Assembly (NCBI RefSeq): GCF_900090295.1
Contig: NZ_LT607753.1
Coordinates: 3,782,001 to 3,846,000, forward strand
Direction of reading: 5' to 3'
DNA length: 64,000 bases
Origin: Micromonospora coxensis
Lineage (GTDB): Bacteria > Actinomycetota > Actinomycetes > Mycobacteriales > Micromonosporaceae
In this document: positions 33,375 to 43,248 of the stretch, one piece after another
Layout of the letters: every line of letters starts with the position of its first letter
Numbering within the stretch: the stretch's first letter is position 1
Notes under the pieces: model-generated
Told to the model about the DNA's origin: nothing
What the model saw: the letters and a program-made list of their open reading frames with translations, nothing else
Databases searched by the model: none
Translations under genes and position numbers: made by a program

Positions 33375-36300
33375 ATGAGCGCGAAACAGTCGGTGACCGC
33401 GGATCCGTCCGCGACCGAGAACGATGCGCTGTTCGTCGAGCTGGCGGAGGCGTTGCGCCGGGTACGCGGCGGTGACTTCAAGGTGCGGCTGCCCCGCCGG
33501 GCGGGCGCGGCCGGTGAGGTCGCCGACGCCTTCAACGACGTGGTGGCGCTCCAGGAGCGGCAGCACCTCGACCTGCGCCGGATCAGCCGGGTCGTGGGCC
33601 GGGACGGCCGGCTCACCGAGCGTCTCGACGAGGAGGGCTTCGACGGCTCGTGGGCGGAGGGCCAGCGGGCCATCAACTCCCTCATCGACGACCTCGGCCG
33701 CCCCACCACGGAGATCGCCCGGGTGATCGTGGCGGTGGCCGACGGCGACCTCTCCCAGCACATGGCGCTGGAGATCGACGGTCGCCCGCTGCGCGGTGAG
33801 TACCTGCGCATCGGCCGCACGGTCAACACGATGGTCGACCAGCTCTCGTCCTTCTCCAACGAGGTGACCCGGGTGGCCCGCGAGGTGGGCACCGAGGGCA
33901 AGCTCGGCGGCCAGGCCGACGTCCGGGGCGTCGCCGGCACCTGGAAGGACCTCACCGACTCGGTCAACACCATGGCGTCGAACCTGACCGGCCAGGTGCG
34001 GTCGATCTCCCAGGTGGCGACGGCGGTGGCCAAGGGCGACCTGTCGCAGAAGATCACGGTGGGCGCCCGGGGCGAGGTCGCCGAGCTGGCCGACACGATG
34101 AACTCGCTCACCGACACGCTGCGGCTCTTCGCCGAGCAGGTGACCCGGGTGGCCCGTGAGGTGGGCACCGAGGGCAAGCTCGGTGGTCAGGCGGAGGTGC
34201 CGAACGTCGCCGGCACCTGGAAGGACCTGACCGACAGCGTCAACTCGATGGCGTCGAACCTGACCGCCCAGGTGCGCAACATCGCCCAGGTCTCCACGGC
34301 GGTGGCCCGGGGCGACCTGAGCCAGAAGATCACCGTGGCGGCGCAGGGCGAGATCCTGGAGCTGAAGGACACCGTCAACACGATGGTGGACCAGCTGTCG
34401 TCGTTCGCCGACGAGGTGACCCGGGTGGCCCGTGAGGTGGGCATCGAGGGCAAGCTCGGTGGTCAGGCCCAGGTGCGCGGGGTCTCCGGCACCTGGCGGG
34501 ACCTGACGGAGAACGTCAACCAGCTCGCCGGCAACCTGACCAGCCAGGTCCGCAACATCTCCCAGGTGTCCACGGCGGTCGCCAAGGGCGACCTGTCGCA
34601 GAAGATCACCGTCGACGCGCAGGGCGAGATCCTGGAGTTGAAGAACACCGTCAACACGATGGTGGACCAGCTCTCGTCGTTCGCCGACGAGGTGACCCGG
34701 GTGGCCCGTGAGGTGGGCACCGAGGGCAAGCTGGGTGGTCAGGCGCAGGTCAAGGGCGTCTCGGGTACGTGGCGGGACCTGACCGACAACGTGAACTCGA
34801 TGGCGTCGAACCTGACCTCGCAGGTGCGCAACATCGCCTCGGTGACCACGGCGGTGGCGAAGGGTGACCTGTCGCAGAAGATCACGGTGGACGCCCGGGG
34901 CGAGATCCTGGAGCTGAAGTCCACGGTGAACACGATGGTGGATCAGCTGTCGTCGTTCGCCGACGAGGTGACCCGGGTGGCCCGTGAGGTGGGCACCGAG
35001 GGCAAGCTCGGCGGCCAGGCCCAGGTACGCGGGGTGGCCGGCACCTGGCGGGACCTGACCGACAACGTGAACTCGATGGCGTCGAACCTGACCGCCCAGG
35101 TGCGCAACATCGCCCAGGTCTCCACGGCGGTGGCGAAGGGTGACCTGTCGCAGAAGATCACGGTGGACGCCCGGGGCGAGATCCTGGAGCTGAAGTCCAC
35201 GGTGAACACGATGGTGGACCAGCTGTCGTCGTTCGCCGACGAGGTGACCCGGGTGGCCCGTGAGGTGGGCACCGAGGGCAAGCTGGGTGGTCAGGCGCAG
35301 GTCAAGGGCGTGTCGGGCACCTGGCGGGACCTGACCGACAACGTGAACTCGATGGCGTCGAACCTGACCTCGCAGGTGCGCAACATCGCCTCGGTGACCA
35401 CGGCGGTGGCGAAGGGCGACCTGGGCCAGAAGATCACCGTCGACGCGCAGGGCGAGATCCTGGAGCTGAAGAACACCGTCAACACGATGGTGGACCAGCT
35501 CTCGTCGTTCGCCGACGAGGTGACCCGGGTGGCCCGCGAGGTGGGTATCGAGGGCAAGCTCGGCGGCCAGGCGCAGGTGAAGGGCGTCTCGGGCACCTGG
35601 CGTGACCTCACCGAGAACGTCAACCAGCTCGCCTCGACGCTCACCACCCAGCTGCGGGCGATCGCCCAGGTGTCCACCGCGGTGACCCGCGGTGACCTGA
35701 CCCAGCGGATCGCGGTCAAGGCGCAGGGCGAGGTCGCCGAGCTGAAGGACAACATCAACCAGATGATCGTCACCCTCCGGGAGACGACCAAGAAGAACGC
35801 CGAGCAGGGCTGGCTCGACTCCAACCTGGCCCGCATCGGTGGCCTGCTCCAGGGCCAGCGCGACCTCGGCGAGGTCTGCCGCATGATCATGATGGAGGTG
35901 ACCCCGCTGGTCGACGCGCAGCTCGGCGCGTTCTTCCTGGCCGACACCTCCGAGGGCGTGATGCGGCTGCGGCTCACCGCCTCCTACGGGTACGTGGCCC
36001 GGGGGCACAACGTCACCTTCGGTCCCGGCGAGGGGCTGGTCGGTCAGGCCGCGCTCTCCCGCCGGACGATCCGGGTCAACGCGCTGCCCGACGGCCGGCT
36101 CACGCTGCGCTCCGGGCTGGCCGAGACGCCCCCGGCCGACCTGGTGGTGCTGCCGGTCCTCTTCGAGGGCGAGCTGCTCGGCGTGATCGAGTTCGCCAGC
36201 GTGGCCCGCTTCTCCGAGCTGCACCTGGCCTTCCTGGAGCGGCTGGTGCTGACCATCGGCGTCGCGGTCAACACCATCCAGGCCAACCGGCGTACGGAGG

Positions 36301-37739
36301 AGCTGCTGGCCCAGTCGCAGCGGCTGGCGCTGGAGTTGCAGGACCAGTCGGCGGAGTTGCAGCGCACCAACGCCGAGCTGGAGGACAAGGCGAAGCTGCT
36401 CAGCGAGCAGAAGGGCAACATCGAGACCAAGAACCGGGAGATCGAGCTGGCCCGGCTCGGCCTGGAGGAGAAGGCGCAGCAGCTCACCCGGGCGTCGGCG
36501 TACAAGTCGGAGTTCCTGGCGAACATGAGCCACGAGCTGCGTACGCCGCTGAACTCGCTGCTGCTGCTGGCCCGCCTGCTCGCCGAGAACTCGGAGCAGA
36601 ACCTGAGCCCGAAGCAGATCGAGTTCGCCCGCACGATCCACAGCGCCGGCTCGGACCTGCTCTCGCTGATCGACGACATCCTGGACCTGTCGAAGATCGA
36701 GGCGGGCCGGATGGACGTCGAGCCGACCGAGGTCCGCTTCGACGAGATCCGGGGCTACGTCGAGCAGGCGTTCGCCCCGCAGGCCGAGGAGAAGGGCCTG
36801 GACTTCCAGGTCCGGGTGGCGAAGGACCTGCCCCCGGCGCTGGTCACCGACGCGCAGCGGTTGCAGCAGGTGCTGCGCAACCTGCTCTCCAACGCGATCA
36901 AGTTCACCGACGACGGCGGGGTGACGCTGCGGATCGGCCTGGCGCCGGAGGACGCGGTCTTCGACGTGCCGGCGCTGACCAACGCCCGGCAGGTGATCGC
37001 GTTCACCGTGATCGACACCGGCATCGGGATCTCCGACGACAAGCTGTCGCTGATCTTCGAGGCGTTCCAGCAGGCCGACGGCACCACCAGCCGGCGGTAC
37101 GGCGGGACGGGGCTGGGCCTGTCGATCAGCCGGGACCTGGCCCGGCTGCTGGGCGGGGCGATCACCGTGACGTCCGCGCCCGGGCAGGGCTCGACGTTCA
37201 GTCTCTTCGTACCCGATGTGCTGGCGCCGGACGCGGTGGTGGCGCCGCAGGCCCCGTCGCCGCAGCGCGCGGGCCTGCCGTCGTCGTTGCTGATGCCGCC
37301 GATGGAGCTGCTGCCCCGGCCGGAGGCCCCGGCGACCCGGCAGCTCGACGGCGCCACCGTGCTGATCGTCGACGACGACGTCCGGAACGTCTTCGCGCTG
37401 ACCTCCGCATTGGAATTGCACGGCATGACCGTGTTGTACTCGGACAACGGGGCGGACGGTGTCCGCCTGCTGGCCGAGCATCCGGAGGTGGACATCGTGT
37501 TGATGGACGCGATGATGCCGGACCAGGACGGGTACGAGACCACCCGGCAGATCCGCCGCAACCACCGCTTCGCGGACCTGCCGATCGTCTTCCTGACCGC
37601 GAAGGCGATGCCGGGCGACCGCGAGTCGGCGCTCGCGGCCGGTGGCAGTGACTACATCACCAAGCCGGTCGACCTGGACGAGCTGATCGAGCGGATGGCG
37701 TCCTGGATCAGCGGCAGCCGAAGCGAGGAGAATTCGTGA
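33375..37739 (+). CDS. osaA: OsaA-like hybrid histidine kinase with a soluble HAMP array
   Basis: A 1454-residue cytoplasmic kinase without membrane helices. Residues about 25-178 hold two divergent HAMP units; from 179 to about 823 run seven 92-residue units (each GQA..V...GTWRDLT, then GDLSQKITV, then [23 protein letters not shown]). A GAF domain (about 830-970) and coiled coil follow. HisKA has His 1053 in [10 protein letters not shown]; HATPase motifs are [18 protein letters not shown] and [10 protein letters not shown] receiver closes the chain ([20 protein letters not shown]). Streptomyces OsaA, needed in osmotic stress, has the same layout. ATG 33375 follows GAGG; ATG 33372 is possible. 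It overlaps osaB. Confidence 0.88.
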   Translation: MSAKQSVTADPSATENDALFVELAEALRRVRGGDFKVRLPRRAGAAGEVADAFNDVVALQERQHLDLRRISRVVGRDGRLTERLDEEGFDGSWAEGQRAINSLIDDLGRPTTEIARVIVAVADGDLSQHMALEIDGRPLRGEYLRIGRTVNTMVDQLSSFSNEVTRVAREVGTEGKLGGQADVRGVAGTWKDLTDSVNTMASNLTGQVRSISQVATAVAKGDLSQKITVGARGEVAELADTMNSLTDTLRLFAEQVTRVAREVGTEGKLGGQAEVPNVAGTWKDLTDSVNSMASNLTAQVRNIAQVSTAVARGDLSQKITVAAQGEILELKDTVNTMVDQLSSFADEVTRVAREVGIEGKLGGQAQVRGVSGTWRDLTENVNQLAGNLTSQVRNISQVSTAVAKGDLSQKITVDAQGEILELKNTVNTMVDQLSSFADEVTRVAREVGTEGKLGGQAQVKGVSGTWRDLTDNVNSMASNLTSQVRNIASVTTAVAKGDLSQKITVDARGEILELKSTVNTMVDQLSSFADEVTRVAREVGTEGKLGGQAQVRGVAGTWRDLTDNVNSMASNLTAQVRNIAQVSTAVAKGDLSQKITVDARGEILELKSTVNTMVDQLSSFADEVTRVAREVGTEGKLGGQAQVKGVSGTWRDLTDNVNSMASNLTSQVRNIASVTTAVAKGDLGQKITVDAQGEILELKNTVNTMVDQLSSFADEVTRVAREVGIEGKLGGQAQVKGVSGTWRDLTENVNQLASTLTTQLRAIAQVSTAVTRGDLTQRIAVKAQGEVAELKDNINQMIVTLRETTKKNAEQGWLDSNLARIGGLLQGQRDLGEVCRMIMMEVTPLVDAQLGAFFLADTSEGVMRLRLTASYGYVARGHNVTFGPGEGLVGQAALSRRTIRVNALPDGRLTLRSGLAETPPADLVVLPVLFEGELLGVIEFASVARFSELHLAFLERLVLTIGVAVNTIQANRRTEELLAQSQRLALELQDQSAELQRTNAELEDKAKLLSEQKGNIETKNREIELARLGLEEKAQQLTRASAYKSEFLANMSHELRTPLNSLLLLARLLAENSEQNLSPKQIEFARTIHSAGSDLLSLIDDILDLSKIEAGRMDVEPTEVRFDEIRGYVEQAFAPQAEEKGLDFQVRVAKDLPPALVTDAQRLQQVLRNLLSNAIKFTDDGGVTLRIGLAPEDAVFDVPALTNARQVIAFTVIDTGIGISDDKLSLIFEAFQQADGTTSRRYGGTGLGLSISRDLARLLGGAITVTSAPGQGSTFSLFVPDVLAPDAVVAPQAPSPQRAGLPSSLLMPPMELLPRPEAPATRQLDGATVLIVDDDVRNVFALTSALELHGMTVLYSDNGADGVRLLAEHPEVDIVLMDAMMPDQDGYETTRQIRRNHRFADLPIVFLTAKAMPGDRESALAAGGSDYITKPVDLDELIERMASWISGSRSEENS
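33909..35841 (+). repeat. seven tandem 276-bp HAMP-coding units
   Basis: Units begin at 33909, 34185, 34461, 34737, 35013, 35289 and 35565, with an exact 276-base period. Units 4, 5 and 6 are almost identical at base level over long stretches; the first and last are most divergent. This pattern suggests recent duplication or gene conversion among the middle units. Confidence 0.85.
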
Positions 37740-38293
37740 CGCAGACGGCCAAGGCGCTGCTGGTCGACGACCGGCGGGAGAACCTGATGGCCCTGGAGGC
37801 CATCCTCCAGGGGCTCCCGGTGCAGTCGGTCGCCGTGGAGAGCGGCGAGGCGGCGTTGAAGCAGCTGCTGGTGGAGGACTTCGCGGTGATCCTGCTGGAC
37901 GCCCAGATGCCGGACATGGACGGCTTCGAGACGGCCAGCCACATCAAGCGGCGGGAGCGGACCCGGCACGTGCCGATCATCTTCCTCACCGCCGCCGACA
38001 AGGACGCGCAGCTCGCGCTGCGCGGTTACGCGGTGGGTGCGGTCGACTACCTCACCAAGCCCTTCGACCCGTGGGTGCTGCGGGCGAAGGTGTCGGTCTT
38101 CGTGGAGCTGTGGGTGAAGACCCGCCAGCTCGCCGCGCAGTCCGACGTGGTGCGGGAGCGGGACGCCCAGTGGCGGGTGCTCACCGACGCGGTGGACGAG
38201 GCCACCATGATGCTGCGCGCCGACGACAGCCTGGAGGCCCGCGACCGGGCCGTCGAGTTGCTCGAGCAGGCCCGCTGGGGCAACACCCCCTGA
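37736..38293 (+). CDS. osaB: OsaB-like response regulator without DNA-binding domain
   Basis: A 185-residue protein: receiver domain at residues about 5-125 (LLVDDRRENL, phospho-acceptor in LLDAQMPDMDGFE, FLTAADKD, YLTKPFDP), then a coiled coil (QLAAQSDVVRERDAQWR) and an acidic tail. There is no helix-turn-helix, so it acts through protein contacts, as described for Streptomyces OsaB, which is essential for osmoadaptation. GTG 37736 overlaps the osaA stop by four bases. A perfect palindrome follows 20 bases after the stop. Confidence 0.85.
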   Translation: MTQTAKALLVDDRRENLMALEAILQGLPVQSVAVESGEAALKQLLVEDFAVILLDAQMPDMDGFETASHIKRRERTRHVPIIFLTAADKDAQLALRGYAVGAVDYLTKPFDPWVLRAKVSVFVELWVKTRQLAAQSDVVRERDAQWRVLTDAVDEATMMLRADDSLEARDRAVELLEQARWGNTP

Positions 38294-38313
38294 CCCACCC
38301 TTCACGATCCGCA

Positions 38314-38371
38314 CACTTTCAGAGAAAGAGTGGCCATTCACGCGTGAATGGCCACTCTTTCTCTGAAAGTG
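38314..38371. terminator. 58-bp perfect palindrome between convergent genes
   Basis: The 29-base arms (38314-38342 and 38343-38371) are perfect complements with no spacer; the left arm begins CACTTTCAGAGAAAGAGTGG. It lies between osaB (stop 38293) and the convergent GbsR-type gene (stop 38380). A close relative lies at 54391. Only hairpin formation in RNA makes sense as terminator; the length and lack of spacer are unusual. Confidence 0.65.
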
Positions 38372-38379
38372 CGGAGCGA

Positions 38380-38868
38380 TCAGGTGGTGGCGGCGCGGCG
38401 GGCCCGCCAGCGTTCGCCGATGGAGTCGATCTCCTCCTGGACGAAGACGAAGAAGTCGCGCATCTCGGCCACCCGCTCCCCGGCGGGCGTGCTCCGGCCG
38501 TCCAGCGCCGTCACCCCGTCGTCGGCGATGTCGATGAGGGTCTTGTACAGGTTGGTCTTGGTGAGCGTCGCCTCGTACCAGGGGTTGTCCGGCACCCGGT
38601 AGCGGTCCCGCCGGGATCCCTTGACCGGCTCGCGGAGCAGCATCCCCCACTGGGTCAGGTAGCGGACCGCCCCGGAGATCGCGGCGGCGCTGACCCCCAG
38701 CCGTTCGCCGATCTCGGCCGCGGTCAGCGGCTCGTCGGCACTCATCACGGTGAAGAGCACCCGGGCCGCCATCCGGGGGAAGCCGACCTCCGCGAAGGCC
38801 ATCGCCATCCGTTCGACGAAGAGGTGGAGGTCCTCGTCGTTGCGGGCGGGGCTGCGGTCGTCGGCCAT
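38380..38868 (-). CDS. GbsR/MarR-family transcriptional regulator
   Basis: A 162-residue winged-helix repressor: AARVLFTVMSADEPLTAAEIGERLGVSAAAISGAVRYL is spread over residues about 34-72, and the wing is LLREPVKGSRRDRYRVPD. A C-terminal helical dimerisation region follows (FFVFVQEEIDSIGERW). GbsR-like members control osmoprotectant or drug-transport genes. It is divergent from an ABC exporter (start 38962), with a symmetric operator between them. ATG 38868 is the start. Confidence 0.85.
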   Translation of the reverse strand: MADDRSPARNDEDLHLFVERMAMAFAEVGFPRMAARVLFTVMSADEPLTAAEIGERLGVSAAAISGAVRYLTQWGMLLREPVKGSRRDRYRVPDNPWYEATLTKTNLYKTLIDIADDGVTALDGRSTPAGERVAEMRDFFVFVQEEIDSIGERWRARRAATT

Positions 38869-38924
38869 GTGTGCGTGCTCCTCGGGCTGCGTCGGGTACC
38901 CGATGGTGCCCCGACTCTCACAGT

Positions 38925-38954
38925 CTTCACAAGTTTGTGAAGCGAGTGTAGCTT
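38925..38954 (+). promoter_or_regulatory. operator and leaderless -10 box for the ABC exporter
   Basis: CTTCACAA-GT-TTGTGAAG (38925-38942) is a perfect 8-bp dyad with a two-base centre. Six bases later comes TAGCTT (38949-38954), fitting TANNNT and seven bases before ATG 38962. The dyad therefore sits just upstream of the -10 box and would let the divergent GbsR-type protein repress the exporter and perhaps itself. Confidence 0.65.
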
Positions 38955-38961
38955 CCTAACT

Positions 38962-39873
38962 ATGGAAACTCCCATCGAAGTGGCCGGCCTCGTCAAGACG
39001 TTCGGCCGGACCCGGGCGTTGGACGGACTCGACCTGAGCGTCCGCGCCGGCGAGGTCCACGGCTTCCTCGGCCCGAACGGCTCGGGCAAGTCCACCACCA
39101 TCCGGGTGCTGCTCGGGCTGCTGCGGGCGGACGCGGGGGCCGTCCGACTCCTCGGCGGCGACCCGTGGCGCGACGCCGTCGCGCTGCACCGCCGGCTGGC
39201 GTACGTGCCCGGGGACGTCACCCTCTGGCCCAACCTCTCCGGCGGCGAGGTGATCGACCTGCTCGGTCGGCTGCGCGGCGGGCTGGACCCGAAGCGCCGG
39301 GCCGAGCTGCTGGAGTCGTTCGAGCTGGACCCGCGCAAGAAGGGCCGCGCCTACTCCAAGGGCAACCGGCAGAAGGTCGGCCTGGTCGCCGCGCTCGCCT
39401 CCGACGTCGAACTGCTCATCCTCGACGAGCCCACCTCCGGCCTGGACCCGCTGATGGAGGAGGTCTTCCAGCAGTGGGTACGCCGGGCCAAGCGGGACGG
39501 CCGCACGGTGCTGCTCTCCAGCCACATCCTGGCCGAGGTCGAGGCGCTCTGCGACCGGGTCACCATCATCCGCAGCGGACGGAACGTGGAGACCGGCACC
39601 CTGGCCGAGCTGCGCCACCTGCACCGCACCTCGGTCGACGCCGAGATCGTCGGCTCCCCGGACGGCCTGGCCGACCTGCCCGGCGTGCACGACGTACGGG
39701 TGGAGGGCGCCCGGGTGCGCTTCGACGTGGACAACCCGGCGCTGGACGCCGCGCTGCGCCGGCTCACCGAGATCGGGGTACGCAGCCTGGTCAGCCAGCC
39801 GCCGACGCTGGAGGAGCTGTTCCTGCGGCACTACGGGACGAGCACCGACGAGCCGGCCGGGGTGGCCCGATGA
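38962..39873 (+). CDS. ABC transporter ATP-binding protein (drug-exporter type)
   Basis: A 303-residue ATPase: Walker [11 protein letters not shown]-loop region [10 protein letters not shown], signature-like [11 protein letters not shown] (SKGNRQK in place of SGGQ), Walker [13 protein letters not shown] and switch His in LSSHIL. The altered signature and the C-terminal regulatory region of about 80 residues are typical of DrrA-like exporters of antibiotics. ATG 38962 is leaderless. The stop overlaps the permease start by four bases (ATGA). Confidence 0.92.
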   Translation: METPIEVAGLVKTFGRTRALDGLDLSVRAGEVHGFLGPNGSGKSTTIRVLLGLLRADAGAVRLLGGDPWRDAVALHRRLAYVPGDVTLWPNLSGGEVIDLLGRLRGGLDPKRRAELLESFELDPRKKGRAYSKGNRQKVGLVAALASDVELLILDEPTSGLDPLMEEVFQQWVRRAKRDGRTVLLSSHILAEVEALCDRVTIIRSGRNVETGTLAELRHLHRTSVDAEIVGSPDGLADLPGVHDVRVEGARVRFDVDNPALDAALRRLTEIGVRSLVSQPPTLEELFLRHYGTSTDEPAGVAR

Positions 39874-41456
39874 GCACCCTCACCGGCACCCGTCACCTGG
39901 TCCGGCTGATCCTGCGCCGGGACCGCGTCCTGCTGCCGCTCTGGGTGCTGCTGCTGGCGCTGCTGCCGATGACGTACGCCACCAGCTTCTTCGAGCTGTA
40001 TCCCGACGCGGCGCAGCGGGCCGCGTACGCCACCGGCACCGCGAGCAACCCGTCGATCGTCGCCCTGCTCGGCCCGGTGTACGGCGACAGCATCGGCGCG
40101 CTGACCGCCCAGCGCGGCGGCTTCCTCACCCTGGTCATCGGGCTGGTCAGCCTGCTCACCGTCATCCGGCACACCCGGACCGAGGAGGAGGCCGGCCGGC
40201 GGGAGCTGCTCGGCGCCACCGTCCTCGGCCGGTACGCCGGGCTGACCGCCGCGCTGCTGGTGACGTACGCGGCGAACCTGCTGCTCGGGCTGCTCACCGC
40301 CGCCGGGCTGGTCGCCACCGGACTGCCGGCGGCCGGCTCGCTGGCGTACGGGCTGTCGGCCGCGCTGGCCGGCGTGGTCTTCGCCACCGTGGGCGGGGTG
40401 GCCGCCCAGCTCACCGAGACCGCCGGCGGGGCGCGCGGCATCGCGGTCGGGGCGCTCGGGGTGGCCTTCGCGCTGCGCCTCGTCGGCGACACCGCCGACC
40501 GGGACTGGGCGAGCTGGCTCTCCCCGCTGGGCTGGGCTCCACGCATCCGCGCGTACGAGGGCGAGCGCTGGTGGGTGCTGGCGCTGCCGGTGCTGCTGAG
40601 CGTGCTGCTCGCCGCGCTGGCGTACCCGTTGTCGGTGCGCCGGGACCTCGGCGCCGGCCTGCTGCCGCCCCGGCTCGGGCCGGCCGACGGTGGCCTCGCC
40701 GGGCCGTTCGGGCTGGCCTGGCGGCTGCACCGGGGGCAGCTCGTCGGCTGGTCGGTCGGCTTCGGCCTGCTCGGGCTGATCCTCGGCGGCGCGGCGGAGG
40801 CGGCCGGCGAGGCGGTGCAGGGCAACGCGGCGGTGGAGGAGATCCTGGCCCGGCTCGGCGGCACGTCCGCGCTGGCCGAGGCGTACCTCGGTGGCACCCT
40901 GGGCTTCGTCGGCCTGGCCGCCGCCGGGTACGGCATCCAGGCGGCGCTGCGGATGCGCGCGGAGGAGGTCGCCGGGCGGGCCGAGCCGCTGCTCGCCACG
41001 GCGGTGCACCGGTCCCGCTGGCTCGTCTCGCACCTGCTCTTCGCCCTGGCCGGGCCGGTGGTGGTGCTGGCGGTGGCCGGGTTCGCGGTCGGGGTGACCT
41101 ACGGGCTCAGCGTGGGCGACGTGCCCGGTCAGCTGCCCCGGATGGTCGGCGTCGGCCTGGCGCAGGTCCCGGCGGCCTGGGTGCTGGCCGGCCTGGCGGT
41201 GCTGCTGTACGGCGTGCTGCCCCGGCTCGCCCCGGTCGCCTGGGGAGCGCTCGCGGCCTGCGTGCTGCTCGGCCAGCTCGGCGCGGTGTTGGAGCTGAGC
41301 CAGTGGCTGCTGGACCTCTCCCCGTTCAGCCACACCCCGCAGGTCCTGGGTGACGACTGGACCGTCACCCCCCTGATCACCCTCACCGCGCTCGCCGTGG
41401 CCCTGGCGGCGACCGGCACCGCCGCCTTCCGCCACCGCGACGTCCCCACCAGCTGA
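39870..41456 (+). CDS. ABC-2 type permease of the polyketide-antibiotic exporter family
   Basis: A 528-residue membrane protein with about 12 helices in two halves, much larger than ordinary ABC-2 permeases (about 250). Motifs after helix 2 ([21 protein letters not shown]) and in the second half ([21 protein letters not shown]) form an internal duplication, typical of the anthracycline/tetronasin-type exporters. It pairs with the preceding ATPase. It lies in an operon under the GbsR-type operator. A terminator-like hairpin follows 14 bases after the stop. Confidence 0.88.
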   Translation: MSTLTGTRHLVRLILRRDRVLLPLWVLLLALLPMTYATSFFELYPDAAQRAAYATGTASNPSIVALLGPVYGDSIGALTAQRGGFLTLVIGLVSLLTVIRHTRTEEEAGRRELLGATVLGRYAGLTAALLVTYAANLLLGLLTAAGLVATGLPAAGSLAYGLSAALAGVVFATVGGVAAQLTETAGGARGIAVGALGVAFALRLVGDTADRDWASWLSPLGWAPRIRAYEGERWWVLALPVLLSVLLAALAYPLSVRRDLGAGLLPPRLGPADGGLAGPFGLAWRLHRGQLVGWSVGFGLLGLILGGAAEAAGEAVQGNAAVEEILARLGGTSALAEAYLGGTLGFVGLAAAGYGIQAALRMRAEEVAGRAEPLLATAVHRSRWLVSHLLFALAGPVVVLAVAGFAVGVTYGLSVGDVPGQLPRMVGVGLAQVPAAWVLAGLAVLLYGVLPRLAPVAWGALAACVLLGQLGAVLELSQWLLDLSPFSHTPQVLGDDWTVTPLITLTALAVALAATGTAAFRHRDVPTS

Positions 41457-41469
41457 CCATCCGCGTCCA

Positions 41470-41505
41470 CCTCGGCCCGAGGGTCCGTCGGCCCTCGGAC
41501 CGAGG
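41470..41505. terminator. 14-bp hairpin with one mismatch between convergent genes
   Basis: CCTCGGCCCGAGGG (41470-41483) and CCCTCGGACCGAGG (41492-41505) pair with one mismatch over an 8-base loop. It lies between the ABC permease (stop 41456) and the CapA-like gene (stop 41535) and can serve both. Confidence 0.7.
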
Positions 41506-41534
41506 GAAGCGCGCCGGGGAGTGTCGGCGCGGCA

Positions 41535-42692
41535 TCAGGAGAGCGGGCGCAGGCCGGCCTCGAACGCGCCGCGCATGCCGAGGTACCCGTTGATCCGCTC
41601 TTCGATCTCGGCGTAGTGCGCCCGCCTGGCGGCGGGCAGCCCGGTGTCCCTGGCGGCGCTGACCAGGTCGACCACCCGGGCGGCCGGCCGGTACTCCATC
41701 CAGGTCGGCAGCACCGTCACGCCGGTCACCTCCCACGCTCCGGACGCGGAGCGGGTGAAGGTGAACTCGGGCACCACCGCGTCCTGCGTGTTCTCCGGTG
41801 AGCCGTCGGCGAACCGGGTGGTGAGGTTGCCCATCCCGTAGGCGACCCACTTCCCGCCGACCTTCTCGAACGGCTGCACCACGTGCACGTGGTGGCCGAC
41901 GATCAGGTCGATGTCCGGCGAGGCGAGCAGCTGGCGGGCCAGGTCCTGCTGGTCGTCGTTCGGGGCGTGCTGGTACTCCGTCCCCCAGTGCATGGAGAGG
42001 ATGACGATCTCGGCGCCCGCCGTACGGGCCCGGTGGGCCGCCGCGAGGATCGCGTCCCGGTCGATCAGGTTCGCCGCCCACGGCCGGCCCTCCGGCAGCG
42101 GGATGTCGTTGAAGCTCAGCGTGTACGACAGCTGCGCGACCTTCACGCCGGACACGTCGAGGATGTTCGGCCGGGCGGCCTCCGCCGCGCTGCGGGCCGT
42201 GCCGGTGTGGCGCAGCCCGACCCGGTCCAGGTTGTCCAGCGTACGGGTGATGCCCTCCATGCCCGTGTCCAGCGAATGGTTCGAGGCCGTGGAGCAGGTG
42301 TCGAAGCCGGCCCAGGCCGCCGCGTCGGCCAGTTCCGGAGGCACGCTGAAGGTGGGCCATCCGGTGAACGGGCCCTCCGGCGGAGCCAGCGGTGTCTCCA
42401 GGTGACAGATGGCCAGGTCGGCGGCGCTGACTCGCGGACGGATCGCGGCGAGCACCCGGGTGAAGTCGTGGCCGCCGCGCCCCGCCTGCCGGGCGTCGGC
42501 GGCGGCCTGCTCGGTGAGCGCGGGGTGGACCAGCAGGTCGCCGGCGGCCACCACGGTGAGCCGGTTCGTCGGCGCCGGGGCGCTGGCCCCGGCGCGGGGG
42601 GTGGCGGAGGGCAGCACGACGCCCCCGCTCTGCTCCGTGCAGCCTGTCACGAGCAGAACCACAATTGCCGCAATACTGACTTTTGCCCTCAT
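41535..42692 (-). CDS. CapA-family lipoprotein (poly-gamma-glutamate-type metallophosphatase)
   Basis: A 385-residue lipoprotein: lipobox VTGC (Cys near 18), Pro/Ala/Ser linker, then a calcineurin-like CapA domain with VVAAGDLLVHP, CHLETPL, ASNHSLDTG, SMHWGTEY and VGHHVHVVQP, the metal-binding Asp, Asn and His set. In Bacillus, CapA belongs to the poly-gamma-glutamate export complex, but CapB and CapC are absent here. It may act on a cell-wall polymer. ATG 42692 is chosen, three codons inside a longer reading from 42701; both lack a clear ribosome-binding site. Confidence 0.87.
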   Translation of the reverse strand: MRAKVSIAAIVVLLVTGCTEQSGGVVLPSATPRAGASAPAPTNRLTVVAAGDLLVHPALTEQAAADARQAGRGGHDFTRVLAAIRPRVSAADLAICHLETPLAPPEGPFTGWPTFSVPPELADAAAWAGFDTCSTASNHSLDTGMEGITRTLDNLDRVGLRHTGTARSAAEAARPNILDVSGVKVAQLSYTLSFNDIPLPEGRPWAANLIDRDAILAAAHRARTAGAEIVILSMHWGTEYQHAPNDDQQDLARQLLASPDIDLIVGHHVHVVQPFEKVGGKWVAYGMGNLTTRFADGSPENTQDAVVPEFTFTRSASGAWEVTGVTVLPTWMEYRPAARVVDLVSAARDTGLPAARRAHYAEIEERINGYLGMRGAFEAGLRPLS

Positions 42693-42774
42693 TTCAGGCA
42701 TTGTCGGCAGTGGCGGTCCGCCCTGTGGCGGAACGGCGAACGGCCCCCCTCGCGGGGTCGTCCTGCGCGGCGGG

Positions 42775-43107
42775 TCAGAGGGCGGTTTCGTTGCGGATCA
42801 TCAGGGCGGAGCGGAGGCCGGTGATGTCGAGGACGCGGAGCAGGAAGTCGCCGACGTTGCTGAGCACCAGCAGGCTCTGCGCGTGGCTGGCCTTGCGGCT
42901 GAGCACGACGAGGGTGCCCAGGCCCTGCGAGTCGCAGAAGGTCACCCCGGCCAGGTCGAGCACGATGCGCGGCGGGGGATCGGCGAGCACCTCGTTCACG
43001 ACGGTCGACAGCTGGCCGGCGGTGAGCATGTCGATCTCACCGGCGAGGCGAAGCACGGCTTCATCGCCTGACCGGTGTACCGTGATGGACAGTTCGGCAC
43101 GATCCAC
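42775..43107 (-). CDS. second STAS-domain anti-sigma factor antagonist
   Basis: A 110-residue STAS protein with the phosphorylatable Ser in [11 protein letters not shown] after IVLDLAGV. It is distinct from the copy at 13451: the SQ in place of ST and the C-terminus [15 protein letters not shown] differ. It probably antagonises an RsbW-like kinase; the osaC-like protein encoded 10 kb away is one candidate. It is divergent from hemL with 141 bases between. Confidence 0.88.
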   Translation of the reverse strand: MDRAELSITVHRSGDEAVLRLAGEIDMLTAGQLSTVVNEVLADPPPRIVLDLAGVTFCDSQGLGTLVVLSRKASHAQSLLVLSNVGDFLLRVLDITGLRSALMIRNETAL

Positions 43108-43248
43108 CGCGTCAGCCTATCGCGATCTCGACGCCCCGGCCCGGTGAGAGTCAGCCCGCCGACCCGTCGCGCGTACGGGGTGAGTCTGGTAACCCCGTCC
43201 AGGGGTGGCTGCCGATTCCCGGTCCGGCGCTGTAACAATGGCCGCATC

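Noticed and set aside
33909..35841. 276-bp tandem repeats as a satellite or assembly artefact
   Set aside because: The period is a whole number of codons, each unit encodes a HAMP-type segment, and the outer units differ enough to exclude simple misassembly, though unit count could still be uncertain.
33081..37565. Minus-strand open frame continuing more than 1400 codons upstream of the osaC-like gene
   Set aside because: It lies opposite the osaA-like kinase, is made of Arg/Gly/His/Asp-rich shadow sequence and mirrors the 276-bp repeats. It is a by-product of strong GC bias at third codon positions.
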